64,000 nucleotides of DNA from an uncultured Oxalicibacterium sp. (GTDB lineage: Bacteria > Pseudomonadota > Gammaproteobacteria > Burkholderiales > Burkholderiaceae_D). The notes under the pieces are model-generated. The model was not told where the DNA came from. It worked only from the letters and a program-made list of their open reading frames with translations, and did not search any database. The stretch is from the NCBI RefSeq assembly GCF_913776015.1, contig NZ_CAJYMD010000039.1, positions 1 to 64,000 of the forward strand. Direction: 5' to 3'. A program made the translations under genes and the position numbers. Positions 38,573 to 49,086 of this stretch are shown one piece after another (positions within the stretch are counted from its first letter, which is position 1; each line of letters opens with the position of its first letter).

Positions 38573-39517
38573 ATGGAAAGTCTGAAAGGCGTCGAGAGCT
38601 TTGTACGCGCAGTCGAAGAAGGCAGCATTGCTGCTGCGGGGCGTCGCCTGGGTATTTCCGCTGCGGCAGCGAGTCAAAACATTGCGCGTCTTGAAGAGCA
38701 GCTGGGTACGCGTCTCCTGATTCGCACGACGCGTCGTCTGGCACTCACGGAAAGTGGTCAGCGCTACTTCCAGCGTGTGCAGTGCATCATGCAGGAACTG
38801 GAACTGGCGCAATCGGATCTCGATGATTTGCGCGGCGAACCGCAAGGCGTCTTGCGGATTGCTTCGTCTGCCGCATTCGGCCGGCATGTGCTGGCGCCAC
38901 TTCTACCTGCATTTTCACGCCTGTATCCGCGCCTGATGCCTGAACTTGTATTGGCAGATCATTACGTTGATCATGTTGCCGAAGATATCGACGTCAGCAT
39001 CCGTTTCGCCCAGCAACTAGAACCCGGTTTGGTCGCGCGACGCATTGCGCGCGTGCCTTTGCGATTCTGCGCCTCGCCCGACTATTTGGCACGACATGGC
39101 GCACCCGAAACGCCGGAAGATATGCTGGCGCATCAATGCCTGCTGTTTCGTTCGCCGATGGATGGACGGCTGTTGGGATGGGGCTTTGTGCGCGATGGCG
39201 TGCGTTTCGAGCCGCGCGTGAATCCAAAGATGATCTGCAACGATATCGATAGCCTGTCGCGTTTTGCGCTGGATGGGGCAGGTATCGCCCGCATCGGTGC
39301 GTTCGTTGCCGAGCCGCTGGTCGAGAGCGGTCATTGGCGTGCCTTGTTCGAACCTGTCGCGGGCACACGGAAACAGTCGGATAAAGGGAAGATGCAAGCC
39401 GCCATCGAGCCGCTGGATTTCTATGCGTGCTATCAGGATCGACGTGCCGTGAATGGCAAGCTGCGCGTCTTTCTCGACTATCTGGATGCACATCTTCCCG
39501 CGCAATGGCGGAGCTGA
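38573..39517 (+). CDS. LysR-family transcriptional regulator
   Basis: 314 residues. N-terminal winged helix 1-60 (LKGVESFVRAVEEGSIAAAG, then AAASQNIARLEEQLGTRLL and TTRRLALTESGQRY), then a periplasmic-binding-like effector domain from about 90. Divergent to the DUF2798 gene, so the 38461-38572 gap should contain its operator. Effector unknown. Ends just before a perfect 21-base bidirectional terminator. Confidence 0.9.
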   Translation: MESLKGVESFVRAVEEGSIAAAGRRLGISAAAASQNIARLEEQLGTRLLIRTTRRLALTESGQRYFQRVQCIMQELELAQSDLDDLRGEPQGVLRIASSAAFGRHVLAPLLPAFSRLYPRLMPELVLADHYVDHVAEDIDVSIRFAQQLEPGLVARRIARVPLRFCASPDYLARHGAPETPEDMLAHQCLLFRSPMDGRLLGWGFVRDGVRFEPRVNPKMICNDIDSLSRFALDGAGIARIGAFVAEPLVESGHWRALFEPVAGTRKQSDKGKMQAAIEPLDFYACYQDRRAVNGKLRVFLDYLDAHLPAQWRS

Positions 39518-39533
39518 TGCGGTGGTGCGGGCC

Positions 39534-39580
39534 CGCAAGAAAGAAGGGCGTGACACATAGTCACGCCCTTCTTTCTTGCG
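39534..39580. terminator. Perfect 21-bp inverted repeat, bidirectional terminator
   Basis: The arms 39534-39554 and 39560-39580 are exact reverse complements over 21 bases with the loop ACATA. The A/G-rich outer parts give U-rich or A-rich tails on either strand (GAAAGAAGGG / CCCTTCTTTC), so it can stop lysR transcription rightward and tal transcription leftward. The length of perfect pairing is unusual. Confidence 0.85.
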
Positions 39581-39594
39581 TGAGTCTCGTCTGA

Positions 39595-40533
39595 TTACTT
39601 GACCAGTGCTTCGATCAGGCCATCGAGCTTGACGGCATCGGCGCAGAACGCACGTATGCCTTCGGCCAGCTTTTCGGTCGCCATGGCATCTTCATTGAGC
39701 AGGAAGCGGAAGTGCTTTTCATCCAACACGATGCGTGCGATGTCGGATGTCTGTGATTCCTGCGGCGACAGCTTGCGGATGACTGAAGCATCCGATTCGG
39801 CCAGTTTCTGCAACAGTTCGGGGCTGATGGTCAGCAGATCGCAACCGGCCAGTTCGAGAATCTGCGAAGTATTGCGGAAGCTTGCACCCATGACTTCGGT
39901 GTCGTAACCGAACTTGCGGTAATAGGTGTAGATGCGCTTGACGGATTGCACGCCTGGATCATCGGCACCCGTGTAGTCGGTATTGTTGGCCTTCTTGTAC
40001 CAGTCGTAAATACGGCCGACGAAAGGCGAAATCAGTTGCACGTTCGCTTCGGCACAGGCGACGGCTTGCGGCAGCGAGAACAACAGCGTCAGGTTGCAGT
40101 GGATGCCTTCCTTTTCCAGAATTTCGGCGGCACGAATGCCTTCCCAGGTCGAAGCGATCTTGATGAGGACGCGTTCGCGCGCAATGCCGGCGGCTTCGTA
40201 AAGGCGGATCAGTTCACGCCCCTTGGCAACCGATGCGTCGGTATCGAAGGACAGGCGTGCATCGGTTTCCGTCGAGACGCGCCCCGGAATCACCTTGAGG
40301 ATTTCCTGGCCGAATGCGACCAACAGATTGTCGACAATGGTTTCAGTGGATTTGCCAGCGTGGTCGCGTGCCACCTTTTCCATGATCGGGCGATATTCGT
40401 CCTTCTGGACAGCCTTCAGAATCAGGGAAGGATTGGTCGTTGCATCCTGTGGTGCGAAGGCCTTGATCGACTGAAAGTCGCCGGTATCGGCAACGATGGT
40501 GGTGTGCTGCTTGAGTTGTTCGAGCTGATTCAT
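39595..40533 (-). CDS. tal: Transaldolase
   Basis: 312 residues from ATG 40533, where the family sequence begins ([20 protein letters not shown]); the open frame upstream has none. Transaldolase moves a dihydroxyacetone unit between sedoheptulose-7-phosphate and glyceraldehyde-3-phosphate in the cytosol. The Schiff-base residue is Lys125 in [12 protein letters not shown], and Asp16 is in [19 protein letters not shown] is the other signature. Normal length (E. coli 317). Last gene of the leftward pgi-zwf-hexR-tal set, 76 bases behind hexR. Confidence 0.95.
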   Translation of the reverse strand: MNQLEQLKQHTTIVADTGDFQSIKAFAPQDATTNPSLILKAVQKDEYRPIMEKVARDHAGKSTETIVDNLLVAFGQEILKVIPGRVSTETDARLSFDTDASVAKGRELIRLYEAAGIARERVLIKIASTWEGIRAAEILEKEGIHCNLTLLFSLPQAVACAEANVQLISPFVGRIYDWYKKANNTDYTGADDPGVQSVKRIYTYYRKFGYDTEVMGASFRNTSQILELAGCDLLTISPELLQKLAESDASVIRKLSPQESQTSDIARIVLDEKHFRFLLNEDAMATEKLAEGIRAFCADAVKLDGLIEALVK

Positions 40534-40609
40534 GCGGTCTCTTCTTGTTGTGAATGGTTGCTGCAGTGTGTTTCTATTGTACGTAATGGGCGCGGTACAT
40601 GCAGCGTGC

Positions 40610-41476
40610 TTAATCGTCTGTTTGCGATTGCAGGAAGGAATCGAAAGGCATGCCGATCTTCTCCAGCGTCTTTTGCGCACGCTGCATCCTGCTGCGCTCA
40701 ACGGGCGTACGTTTCAAGGCAAGGCCCACGGCCAGAATATCGACGACGACCAGATGCGCGAGTCGTGTCGAGATCGGCGTGTAGGCATCGGCATGTACAT
40801 GCAGATCAATCGGAACCAGTACGGTGGCCAGTTCTGCCAATGGCGTCCCGCCGGGTGCAAGCACGACGACATCAGCCCCGCTGTCGCGCGCCAGTTGCAC
40901 GCTGGGCAGCAGGGCAGTGTTATGACCGCGTTGGGAGAAGGCAATGACGGCATCGCCTTTTTGCAGCAGGGATGCAGCGATACTGTGCACATGCGGGTCG
41001 ACGTAAGCCACCGTCGGCAGGCCGGAGCGGAAAAATTTGTGTTGTGCATCGGTCGCGACAATGCCGGATGTGCCTTGTCCGTACAGTTCGACGCGGTTGG
41101 CTTTGGCAAGAATGTGCAAGGCAGCGTCGATCGCATTGGCATCCAAGCCGCTGCGCAGATCAAGCAGGGTCGTGATGGAGCGACCGCAGATTTTTTCGAT
41201 CAGGTCGCTACTGCGGTCTTCGGCTGCAGGCGCTTCGGCATTACCGGGTGCGAGTGCCAGCCCTTGTGCCAGTCGCAGCTTGAAGGCGTGCCAGCCTTCG
41301 CAGCCCAGCGAGCGGCAAAACCGCACGACAGTGGGTTCGGAGACCTCGGCCTTGGCGGCCAGCGCTGCCAGATTGGCATCGATGGCCAGTTCGGGTTGTG
41401 CCAGCACGACCGCAGCGACTTTTTTCTCGGAACGGGAAAGCGAGTCGTAGCGGTTGCGTATGGCGTCCAGCAGCAT
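40610..41476 (-). CDS. hexR: HexR, RpiR-family repressor of glucose catabolism
   Basis: 288 residues. An N-terminal RpiR helix-turn-helix ([41 protein letters not shown]) and a C-terminal SIS sugar-phosphate domain from about 120 ([40 protein letters not shown]). HexR binds DNA until 2-keto-3-deoxy-6-phosphogluconate, made by Edd, releases it. It lies 21 bases after zwf, and two palindromes fitting the HexR site occur at 44767 and 44979 in the pgi-edd intergenic region, supporting the assignment. Confidence 0.92.
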   Translation of the reverse strand: MLLDAIRNRYDSLSRSEKKVAAVVLAQPELAIDANLAALAAKAEVSEPTVVRFCRSLGCEGWHAFKLRLAQGLALAPGNAEAPAAEDRSSDLIEKICGRSITTLLDLRSGLDANAIDAALHILAKANRVELYGQGTSGIVATDAQHKFFRSGLPTVAYVDPHVHSIAASLLQKGDAVIAFSQRGHNTALLPSVQLARDSGADVVVLAPGGTPLAELATVLVPIDLHVHADAYTPISTRLAHLVVVDILAVGLALKRTPVERSRMQRAQKTLEKIGMPFDSFLQSQTDD

Positions 41477-41497
41477 GCTTGCTTGTCTTTCGCCGAT

Positions 41498-42967
41498 TTA
41501 TTCAGGCAGCGCTTCTTCGCGCCATTGCAGGCCATCGCGGCCGATGAGCGCGCTGGCAGCAGCCGGGCCCCAGCTACCGGAGGTATACGGAATTGGCTCG
41601 TTGCCTTCCTGTTCCCAATGACGCAGGATGGGTTCCACCCATTCCCATGCGGCTTCGAGTTCATCGGCGCGCATGAACAGCGTCAGATGGCCGCGCAAGA
41701 CGTCGAGCAGCAGGCGCTCGTAGGCATCCATGCGAGGCGTCTTGAAGGTCTCGGCAAAATCGAGTTCGAGTTCAACCGGTTTGAGGCGCATGCCATCGCC
41801 CGGTGTTTTTGCCATCAGATTCAATTGCAGGCCATCGTCAGGTTGCAGGCGAATCACCAGGCAATTGGGCTGGAAGCTGCTGGTCGATTGCGCAAAGATC
41901 GAATGCGGAATCGACTTGAAGCGCACCACGATTTCGGCCAATTGATCCGCCATGCGCTTGCCGGTGCGCAGGTAGAACGGCACGCCGGCCCAGCGCCAGG
42001 TATCGATCTCGGCTTTCACCGCAACGAAGGTTTCGGTGGTCGAATCGGGGTTGGCGCTGTTTTCGGCGCGATACGCGGGAACCGGTTTGCCTTCGACATG
42101 GCCGGCGCGATACTGACCGCGTACGACATTGCGCGCCAGTGTGGTCGGTGTGAAGGGTTTGAGCGAGTGCAGGACCTTGAGTTTCTCATCGCGCACAGCA
42201 TCCGGCGTGACCGACAAAGGTGGCTCCATCGCTGTGATGCACAGCAGTTGCAGCAGGTGGTTTTGCAACATGTCACGCAGTGCGCCCGAGGTTTCGTAGT
42301 AACCCATGCGATTGCCGACACCGAGTTCCTCGGCGATGGTGATCTGTACGTCGGAAATCCATTCGCGTCGCCACAGCGGCTCGAACAACACATTGCCGAA
42401 GCGGAGCGCCAGCAGGTTCTGCACGGCTTCCTTACCCAGATAATGGTCGATACGGAAAATCTGCGATTCCTTGAAAACCTGACCGACTTCCAAGTTGATC
42501 TGCTTGGCGCTGGCGAGATCGCGGCCCAGCGGTTTTTCCAGTACCACGCGCGAGTTTTCGGTGGCGAGGCCGCGCTCGTTGAGGTTGTGGCAGATCTTGG
42601 CGAACAGGGTTGGGGGCATCGCCAGATAGAACACACGCGTCAGCCCCGGATCGTTGCGCAGGCAATCGATCAGCGGTTGATAACTGCTGGCATCGGTGGC
42701 ATCCAGTGACACGTAGCGCACGGAGTTGCAGAACGCATCCCACGCCTCTTGCTTGAAGGCTTTCTCATTGATGTTGGGTTTGGCGTTCTGATTAAGTGCG
42801 TCGATGAACTCCGCATCCGACAACGCCTGACGCCCGACGCAGATGATCTGTGCCGTCGCCGGCAAATCGCCAGCGCGATGGCGCGCATAAAGGGCGGGAA
42901 TCAGTTTGCGCATGGACAGATCGCCGCCGCCGCCAAACAGTACAAGATCGAAATCGGTAAGAGCCAT
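41498..42967 (-). CDS. zwf: Glucose-6-phosphate 1-dehydrogenase
   Basis: 489 residues (E. coli 491). Oxidises glucose-6-phosphate to 6-phosphogluconolactone with NAD(P)+. N-terminal Rossmann region LVLFGGGGDLSMRKLIPALY (the usual GxxGDLA pattern appears as GGGGDLS), active-site motif RIDHYLGKEAVQN with the catalytic His-Asp, and the C-terminal domain are complete. No pgl gene for the next step is beside it. Between pgi (101 bases upstream) and hexR (21 bases downstream). Confidence 0.96.
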   Translation of the reverse strand: MALTDFDLVLFGGGGDLSMRKLIPALYARHRAGDLPATAQIICVGRQALSDAEFIDALNQNAKPNINEKAFKQEAWDAFCNSVRYVSLDATDASSYQPLIDCLRNDPGLTRVFYLAMPPTLFAKICHNLNERGLATENSRVVLEKPLGRDLASAKQINLEVGQVFKESQIFRIDHYLGKEAVQNLLALRFGNVLFEPLWRREWISDVQITIAEELGVGNRMGYYETSGALRDMLQNHLLQLLCITAMEPPLSVTPDAVRDEKLKVLHSLKPFTPTTLARNVVRGQYRAGHVEGKPVPAYRAENSANPDSTTETFVAVKAEIDTWRWAGVPFYLRTGKRMADQLAEIVVRFKSIPHSIFAQSTSSFQPNCLVIRLQPDDGLQLNLMAKTPGDGMRLKPVELELDFAETFKTPRMDAYERLLLDVLRGHLTLFMRADELEAAWEWVEPILRHWEQEGNEPIPYTSGSWGPAAASALIGRDGLQWREEALPE

Positions 42968-43068
42968 GATGTGGGTAAGTCGCGTTGATTACGTTAAGGG
43001 TGTTGCGTTGGTCGTCATCGACATGGTCATAGACGGTATCACGGCCATCTTGCGTGCGCCAATGCAGT

Positions 43069-44724
43069 TCATGCAGTTTTTCCTGCGGCGTTGCGTGCAC
43101 GGGCAATCAGACCGTTGGTGGAACCGTCATGCCGGTCGGGATGCGGCGCGCCAGTCAGTTCCGACTCGATGTTTTTTGCCAGTACCTTGCCCAGTTCCAC
43201 GCCCCACTGATCGAAACTGTTGAGGCCCCAGATCACACCCTGCACGAACACCTTGTGTTCGTAGAGTGCGATGAGCGCGCCCAGCGTGGCGGGTGTCAGG
43301 CTGTCGAGCAGAATCGTGGTGCTTGGACGGTTGCCGGGAAAGGTACGGTGAGCAACAAGCTGCTCGATCTGCGATTCGGCGATGCCTTGCGCGCGCATTT
43401 CGCTGCGCACTTCATCGGCCGATTTGCCGCGCATGAACGCTTCTGATTGCGCAAAGCAATTGGCCAGCAGGCGTTCCTGATGGTGTGGCAGGGTATGCGA
43501 AGGCTTGAGCGCAGCGATGAAATCGACGGGCATCACATCGGTACCCTGATGCAGCAATTGAAAGTAGGCATGCTGGCCGTTGGTGCCGGTGTCGCCCCAG
43601 ATGACGGGGCAGGTTGCTACCTCGACGGTCGTGCCATCGGTGTGCACGCGCTTGCCATTGCTTTCCATTTCGAGCTGTTGCAGGTAGCCGGGGAACAGTG
43701 CCAGATCCTGATGATAAGGCGCGATCGAAATCGAATCGCTGCCGAGGAAGTTGCGATTCCAGATACCGATCAAGCCCATCAGGACGGGCAAGTTGCTTTC
43801 CAGCGGTGCCGTCTGGAAATGACGATCCATCGCATGAGCGCCTGCCAGAAAGGCCTTGAACTGTTCGCTGCCGATACTCAACATCAACGACAGTCCGATC
43901 GCCGACCAGACTGAATAGCGGCCACCGACCCAGTCCCAGAAGGGGAACATGTTGGCAGCATCGATACCGAATTGCGTGACCAGATCGGTTTGTGTGGAGA
44001 CGGCGACGAAATGCCTAGCGAGTTCCGATTCCGGTGCATTGCGCAGAAACCATGCGCGCGCAGATTGTGCATTCGTCATGGTTTCAGAAGTCGTGAACGT
44101 CTTGGAGGCGATGATGAATAGCGTCGTTGCCGCGTCGAGTTGCGGCAGCAGGGCAGCCAGGTCATGACCATCGACGTTGGAGACGAAATGCGTTTTCAGG
44201 CGCGGATGTGCAAACGGACGCAGTGCCTGGCACGTCATTTTCGGGCCGAGATAAGAACCGCCAATGCCGATGTTCACGATATCGGTGATAGCACGGCCAT
44301 CATGGCCCTGCCAGTCACCCGAACGCACGCGTTCGGCGAAGCTGCTCATGCGATCGAGCACGGCTTGCACATCGGCGATGACATTCTGATCGTCCACGTG
44401 CAGGTGGTCGCCAGCCGGGCGGCGCAAGGCGGTATGCAACACGGCGCGATGCTCGGTCTGATTGATTTTGTCGCCGGCAAACATGGCGTCACGTTTGGTG
44501 CTCAGGTCGGCATCGCGTGCGAGATCGCACAGTAAATAAAGCGTGTGCCGATCGATAATGTTCTTGGAGAAATCGACGAACAGCCCGGCACCTTCAAACG
44601 AGAGTGCATCGAAGCGGCCCGAATCCTGCTTGAAGAGATCGCGCACCTGCCAGGTTCTGGCCTGTTGCAATTGTTGTTCAAGTGCCTGAAAGGTGGGTGA
44701 GGCGGGCAGGGAAAAGGTGGGCAT
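43069..44724 (-). CDS. pgi: Glucose-6-phosphate isomerase
   Basis: 551 residues (E. coli 549). Interconverts glucose-6-phosphate and fructose-6-phosphate. Signature motifs are ITDIVNIGIGGSYLGPKMT, the SKTFTTSETMTNA phosphate loop, GGRYSVWSAIGL and the C-terminal VFVQGVIWGLNSFDQWGVEL with the catalytic Lys region. First gene of the leftward set, with a HexR-like site 43 bases upstream of its ATG (44767-44781). In an Entner-Doudoroff organism it lets fructose-6-phosphate recycle into zwf. Confidence 0.96.
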   Translation of the reverse strand: MPTFSLPASPTFQALEQQLQQARTWQVRDLFKQDSGRFDALSFEGAGLFVDFSKNIIDRHTLYLLCDLARDADLSTKRDAMFAGDKINQTEHRAVLHTALRRPAGDHLHVDDQNVIADVQAVLDRMSSFAERVRSGDWQGHDGRAITDIVNIGIGGSYLGPKMTCQALRPFAHPRLKTHFVSNVDGHDLAALLPQLDAATTLFIIASKTFTTSETMTNAQSARAWFLRNAPESELARHFVAVSTQTDLVTQFGIDAANMFPFWDWVGGRYSVWSAIGLSLMLSIGSEQFKAFLAGAHAMDRHFQTAPLESNLPVLMGLIGIWNRNFLGSDSISIAPYHQDLALFPGYLQQLEMESNGKRVHTDGTTVEVATCPVIWGDTGTNGQHAYFQLLHQGTDVMPVDFIAALKPSHTLPHHQERLLANCFAQSEAFMRGKSADEVRSEMRAQGIAESQIEQLVAHRTFPGNRPSTTILLDSLTPATLGALIALYEHKVFVQGVIWGLNSFDQWGVELGKVLAKNIESELTGAPHPDRHDGSTNGLIARARNAAGKTA

Positions 44725-44766
44725 GTCGATTCGTTGAATGAGTGAAGGAACTATACATCAGATTAT

Positions 44767-44781
44767 GGTAGTTTCACTACA
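44767..44781. promoter_or_regulatory. HexR-like operator 1 (pgi side)
   Basis: GGTAGT-TTC-ACTACA matches the palindromic HexR consensus TGTARTnnnAYTACA at all but the first position. It lies 43 bases from the pgi start, a fitting place for repression of the pgi-zwf-hexR transcript. Confidence 0.65.
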
Positions 44782-44964
44782 AATATGCGGTGCGCGCATG
44801 ACGCTGTGATGACGTGAAGGCGTGCGCATGATGCAGTGCTCACACTACGAATCAGGTGCGAAAATAAAGTTCAATTTCCTTGCCCCAGTGTTGTATCCGG
44901 GCGCAAGGAATTTTCGTTGCGCTACGCAGTCGGATGGGCGTGTTGGTCGCATGTACATAACCAG

Positions 44965-44970
44965 TTGACA
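44965..44970 (+). promoter_or_regulatory. -35 element of edd promoter
   Basis: Perfect TTGACA. The -10 region 17 bases later (ATTTCA at 44988) is poor and is overlaid by the second HexR-like palindrome, so a bound repressor would block polymerase. The edd start is about 46 bases from the -35. Confidence 0.5.
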
Positions 44971-44978
44971 ATGCTTCT

Positions 44979-44993
44979 TGTAGTAAAATTTCA
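44979..44993. promoter_or_regulatory. HexR-like operator 2 (edd side)
   Basis: TGTAGT-AAA-ATTTCA matches TGTARTnnnAYTACA with a single mismatch in the right arm. It sits between the TTGACA at 44965 and the edd start, overlapping where the -10 should be. Confidence 0.65.
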
Positions 44994-45016
44994 GAAATGT
45001 TTTCAAGGAAATTCCC

Positions 45017-46930
45017 ATGTCGCTCCACCCCGTGATCGCAGCCGTTACCGAACGTGTGATCGAACGCAGCCGTCTGTATCGCGCCGCGTATCTGAACCGC
45101 CTCGCCGACTCGATTCACCAAGGCACGCAGCGTAGCGCCTTGTCGTGCACAAATCTGGCGCATGGATTTGCCGCTTTTCCCGCGCATGACAAGCTGGTGC
45201 TCAAGCAGCAGCGCCAGCCTTCGGTTGCCATCGTGTCTTCGTACAACGACATGCTGTCGGCACACCAGCCTTACGAACATTTTCCGCACATCATCAAGGA
45301 TGCCGTGCGCGAAGCTGGCGGCGTGGCGCAGTTTGCCGGTGGCACACCCGCCATGTGCGATGGCATCACGCAAGGGCAGCCGGGCATGGAACTGTCGCTG
45401 TTTTCACGCGACACGATTGCCATGTCCACCGCCATTGCGCTGTCGCACAATATGTTCGACGCTGCCGTCTATCTGGGCATTTGCGACAAGATCGTGCCAG
45501 GCTTGCTGATTGGGGCGCTCCATTTTGGCCATCTACCAGCAATTTTCATTCCGGGCGGCCCGATGACGAGTGGCATGTCGAACTCGGAAAAGTCACGCAT
45601 CCGCCAGTTGTATGCACAAGGCAAGATCGACCGTGAAGGCTTGCTGGAAGCCGAATCCAAGTCGTACCACGGTGCCGGTACCTGCACGTTTTACGGTACG
45701 GCTAACAGCAACCAGATGATGATGGAATTCATGGGCCTGCATCTGCCGGGTTCCGCCTTCATTACGCCCAACACGCCTTTACGCGATGCGCTGACGGCTG
45801 CTGCGGCACGCCGCGCCGTCGAGATCAGTGGGCAAGGCAGTGCGTTCACGCCTGTGGGGCAGATCGTTGACGAGAAAACCATCGTCAACGGCATCATCGC
45901 GCTGCTGACGACGGGCGGTTCCACCAATCATACGATCCACCTTATCGCGATTGCGCGTGCAGCCGGTATCGTGATCGACTGGGACGATTTCCATCGCCTT
46001 TCGTCAGTCATTCCGCTGCTGACGCGCATCTATCCGAATGGCGAAGCCGACGTCAATCATTTCCACGCGGCGGGCGGTACCGGCTTCGTGATTCGGGAAC
46101 TGCTCGATGGTGGCCTGTTGCATGACGACGTGACGACGGTGTTGGGAAAGGGCTTGCGTGCGCATTGCAGCGAGCCTTTCCTCGATGGCGACAAGGTGAT
46201 CTGGAAAGATGCGCCTGCGCAAACAGCGGATGAGGCGGTGTTGCGTCCGGTGGCACAGCCGTTTGCGCCCGATGGTGGTTTGCGTCTGCTGACCGGCAAC
46301 CTTGGTCGTGCCGTGATCAAGATTTCTGCCGTCAAGCCGCAATACCATCTGGTCGAGGCACCGGCGATCGTATTCACGTCGCAGGAAGAATTCATGCATG
46401 CCTATCAAGAGGGCAAGCTCGAGCGCGACTTCGTCGCTGTGGTGCGCTTCCAGGGTCCGAAGGCCAACGGGATGCCGGAATTGCATGCACTGACGCCGGC
46501 GCTCGGCAATCTGCAGGATGCCGGTTTCCATGTCGCGCTGGTAACGGATGGTCGTATGTCCGGTGCCTCGGGCAAGGTACCGGCGGCGATCCATGTTTCG
46601 CCAGAAGTGCTGGCCGGTGGCCCGCTCGGACGCGTGCGCAACGGCGACATGATTCGTCTCGACGCCGAGGCCGGGACCTTGCAGGCGCTGGTGCCGCAGG
46701 CTGATTGGGAACGTCGCCCGCTCGCGCACGTCGATCGCTCGTCCAATGTGATCGGTATGGGACGCGAGCTGTTTGCGATGTTTCGCTCAACGGTCAGCAT
46801 TGCCGAGGAGGGCGCTGCATCATTCGGCTTGCCGCATCTGGCGACGCCATCCTCGCCGGAGATTAATCAACCGAACGATGCGGCCGAACCCTTCAGCGAT
46901 GAAGACACGCACGTACAGCAATCGATATGA
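45017..46930 (+). CDS. edd: 6-phosphogluconate dehydratase
   Basis: 637 residues, slightly longer than E. coli Edd (603). Fe-S dehydratase converting 6-phosphogluconate to 2-keto-3-deoxy-6-phosphogluconate (KDPG). Family motifs are [37 protein letters not shown] (cluster Cys), [33 protein letters not shown] (second Cys) and [15 protein letters not shown]. The C-terminal 35 residues are an acidic tail not needed by the fold. It overlaps eda by 4 bases (ATGA), so the two are coupled. Confidence 0.96.
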   Translation: MSLHPVIAAVTERVIERSRLYRAAYLNRLADSIHQGTQRSALSCTNLAHGFAAFPAHDKLVLKQQRQPSVAIVSSYNDMLSAHQPYEHFPHIIKDAVREAGGVAQFAGGTPAMCDGITQGQPGMELSLFSRDTIAMSTAIALSHNMFDAAVYLGICDKIVPGLLIGALHFGHLPAIFIPGGPMTSGMSNSEKSRIRQLYAQGKIDREGLLEAESKSYHGAGTCTFYGTANSNQMMMEFMGLHLPGSAFITPNTPLRDALTAAAARRAVEISGQGSAFTPVGQIVDEKTIVNGIIALLTTGGSTNHTIHLIAIARAAGIVIDWDDFHRLSSVIPLLTRIYPNGEADVNHFHAAGGTGFVIRELLDGGLLHDDVTTVLGKGLRAHCSEPFLDGDKVIWKDAPAQTADEAVLRPVAQPFAPDGGLRLLTGNLGRAVIKISAVKPQYHLVEAPAIVFTSQEEFMHAYQEGKLERDFVAVVRFQGPKANGMPELHALTPALGNLQDAGFHVALVTDGRMSGASGKVPAAIHVSPEVLAGGPLGRVRNGDMIRLDAEAGTLQALVPQADWERRPLAHVDRSSNVIGMGRELFAMFRSTVSIAEEGAASFGLPHLATPSSPEINQPNDAAEPFSDEDTHVQQSI

Positions 46931-47559
46931 GAGATACCATGAATCTGCTTGAAATCATGCGTGCATCGCCGGTGATTCCGGTGATTGCAATTGACGATAT
47001 TCGCCACGCCGTACCAATGGCGCAGGCGCTTGTGGATGGTGGCATTCGCGTGCTTGAGGTGACCTTGCGTACCGCGCATGGTCTGGCGGCGATTCGCGCC
47101 ATTGCCGAACAGGTGCCCGAAGCGATCCTGGGCGTGGGTACGCTCACGCGTGCTGAAGACTTTGCCGCCGCGCGTGACGCCGGTGCCGTATTCGGTGTGT
47201 CGCCGGGCTTGACGAAAGATCTGATCCATGCCGCACGCGCTAGCGGCTTGCCGCTGCTACCCGGCGTCATGACGCCGTCGGAAGTGATGGCTGCGCGTGA
47301 AGCCGGTTTCCATCAACTCAAGCTGTTTCCTGCCGTGCCGGCAGGCGGTGTCGGCATGCTCAATGCCATTGCCGGACCATTGCCTGACGTTTTGTTTTGT
47401 CCGACCGGTGGTATTTCGCAGCAGACAGCGCCGCAATTTCTCGCCTGTAAAAATGTCGCCTGTGTCGGTGGCTCGTGGCTGACGCCAAAGGAACTGCTGG
47501 CCACTGGCGATTGGGATGGTATCCGCACACTGGCACAGGCTGCCGCAAAGTTGCGCTAG
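46927..47559 (+). CDS. eda: KDPG aldolase (2-dehydro-3-deoxyphosphogluconate aldolase)
   Basis: 210 residues. Splits KDPG into pyruvate and glyceraldehyde-3-phosphate. Schiff-base Lys132 is in [14 protein letters not shown] and Glu44 is in [20 protein letters not shown] and [13 protein letters not shown] complete the barrel signatures. The ATG overlaps the edd stop. Ends about 14 bases before a convergent diguanylate cyclase gene. Confidence 0.95.
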   Translation: MRDTMNLLEIMRASPVIPVIAIDDIRHAVPMAQALVDGGIRVLEVTLRTAHGLAAIRAIAEQVPEAILGVGTLTRAEDFAAARDAGAVFGVSPGLTKDLIHAARASGLPLLPGVMTPSEVMAAREAGFHQLKLFPAVPAGGVGMLNAIAGPLPDVLFCPTGGISQQTAPQFLACKNVACVGGSWLTPKELLATGDWDGIRTLAQAAAKLR

Positions 47560-47572
47560 GGTTGTTGCGAGA

Positions 47573-48769
47573 TCAGGCAGCCTGTGTCGCCATCGTGGCA
47601 CTGGCGACTGCATTGCGCCCTTTCGCCTTGGCTTCGTACAGCGCCATGTCGGCGCGATGCATGAGGTCAGCCATGTTTTCATCGTTGAGACGCGTCGCGA
47701 CGCCAATACTAACTGTATAGCTTGGCGTCGCATGCACAAACGCTTCACGTGCAGATGAAATGGTGAGAGATGTGCCGCCGCTGAGACGGCTTCGCACGCG
47801 TTCAGCAATCGCACTGGCCGCTTCGGCATCGGCTTCCGGCAGGAGGATGGAGAATTCGTCGCCCCCCATACGGGCGATGTAATCGATACTGCGGATTTCC
47901 AGCCGAGCGCGTTCGACGATATCGATCAGCACATTGTCGCCGGTGGCGTGGCCCTGCGCGTCGTTGATCTGCTTGAAATAATCCACATCAAAGACCAGCA
48001 GCGACAAAGGTCTTTTCAGGCGTGTTGCGCGTGCCAGTTCGCGTTCGGTGAATTCGAAAAAGGCGCGGCGCGACCAGGCGCCGGTAAGGAAATCGTGATT
48101 GGCGTCTTCGACGGCTTTGGCCATCATGCGATCGTGCACCATCATGATGGCGCCCATGGTGAGTACCGGTTGCATCAGCGTGCCCAACGACAGAAACAGC
48201 AGATTCCAACTGGACGCTTGCATTGTCGAGACCAGTTGGTCGGTACCGCTCCAATACACCAGCCCGCGACAGGCGTGGCCGATGGCAAACAGCAAGGTCA
48301 CCCATGCAGTAAAGCGATAGGGGTAGGGCGACAGGGCGCTTTGCAAGTGTGACCAACGGAATACGGTGGTGCTGATCAGCAGGCAGATGATGCTGAAGAA
48401 GGTAGAAACGACGACCGTGCGGATGCCGATCGAGTCATGCCCGTAATGAAACAGCATGATCAGCGCAGTCAGAATGGCGAGGCTGGACAGAATCGGTTTG
48501 ATGGGGAGCGGCAGGCCGAAATAGCGACGAAAGCCGAGGTAGGTAATGCAGATGGATGTACCTGCCAACGCGTTGGCGATATCGATCGAAATGAAATTGG
48601 GGATCGCGCCGCGCCCGGCAAACATCAGCAAAGCCAATACGGCGATGCTGTTGGCAGTGGTCCATTCCTGCAGGCCAGGGATACGGCTGCGCATCAGTGA
48701 TGCGAGCACGAACAGCATAACGATGCTGAAACCGGCAGTGATCAACAAGAGATTGAACGGGCTGAGCAT
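47573..48769 (-). CDS. Membrane diguanylate cyclase (GGDEF)
   Basis: 398 residues. About six or seven transmembrane helices in the first 215 residues with no extracellular sensor domain, then a GGDEF domain: DHDFLTGAWSRRAFF start, VFDVDYFKQINDAQGHATGD, and ARMGGDEFSILLPEA. The allosteric RxxD (I-site) five residues before GGDEF is intact (RSID), so product inhibition is likely. It makes cyclic-di-GMP for attachment or motility control. Convergent with eda and divergent from rpiA; no obvious functional link to these. Confidence 0.87.
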   Translation of the reverse strand: MLSPFNLLLITAGFSIVMLFVLASLMRSRIPGLQEWTTANSIAVLALLMFAGRGAIPNFISIDIANALAGTSICITYLGFRRYFGLPLPIKPILSSLAILTALIMLFHYGHDSIGIRTVVVSTFFSIICLLISTTVFRWSHLQSALSPYPYRFTAWVTLLFAIGHACRGLVYWSGTDQLVSTMQASSWNLLFLSLGTLMQPVLTMGAIMMVHDRMMAKAVEDANHDFLTGAWSRRAFFEFTERELARATRLKRPLSLLVFDVDYFKQINDAQGHATGDNVLIDIVERARLEIRSIDYIARMGGDEFSILLPEADAEAASAIAERVRSRLSGGTSLTISSAREAFVHATPSYTVSIGVATRLNDENMADLMHRADMALYEAKAKGRNAVASATMATQAA

Positions 48770-49086
48770 ATGGCGAAAAAATGGCCGATACGAATGCGAA
48801 AGCAGGAAACCGGCTGCGCCGGATCGGTTCGGATACGCATTATCTCCTACGTTCTGAAACTACCTGTAGCGTCAGTATATCCCGGGCATTTCCTTGCGGA
48901 AACGCATTGTTGGATAAAAGATGCTTGGAAAGTAGGCAATAGTGCCGCGAAAACCCCAGAATGGACGGGCATTACGTCGCTTTGTTGCATACAAATCTGC
49001 TGTTGGCGATTTGTTCCATGCCAAGCAATAAGCGAGTGTGACGATCCGTTAAAATAGTGCGTTTCCTCCTTCACTTCTTCCCTGCA
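48770..49086. other. Divergent intergenic region between diguanylate cyclase and rpiA
   Basis: 317 bases, presumably with promoters for both genes. A -10-like TAAAAT is at 49050-49055 for rpiA without a recognisable -35. No conserved structure or gene was seen. Confidence 0.4.
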
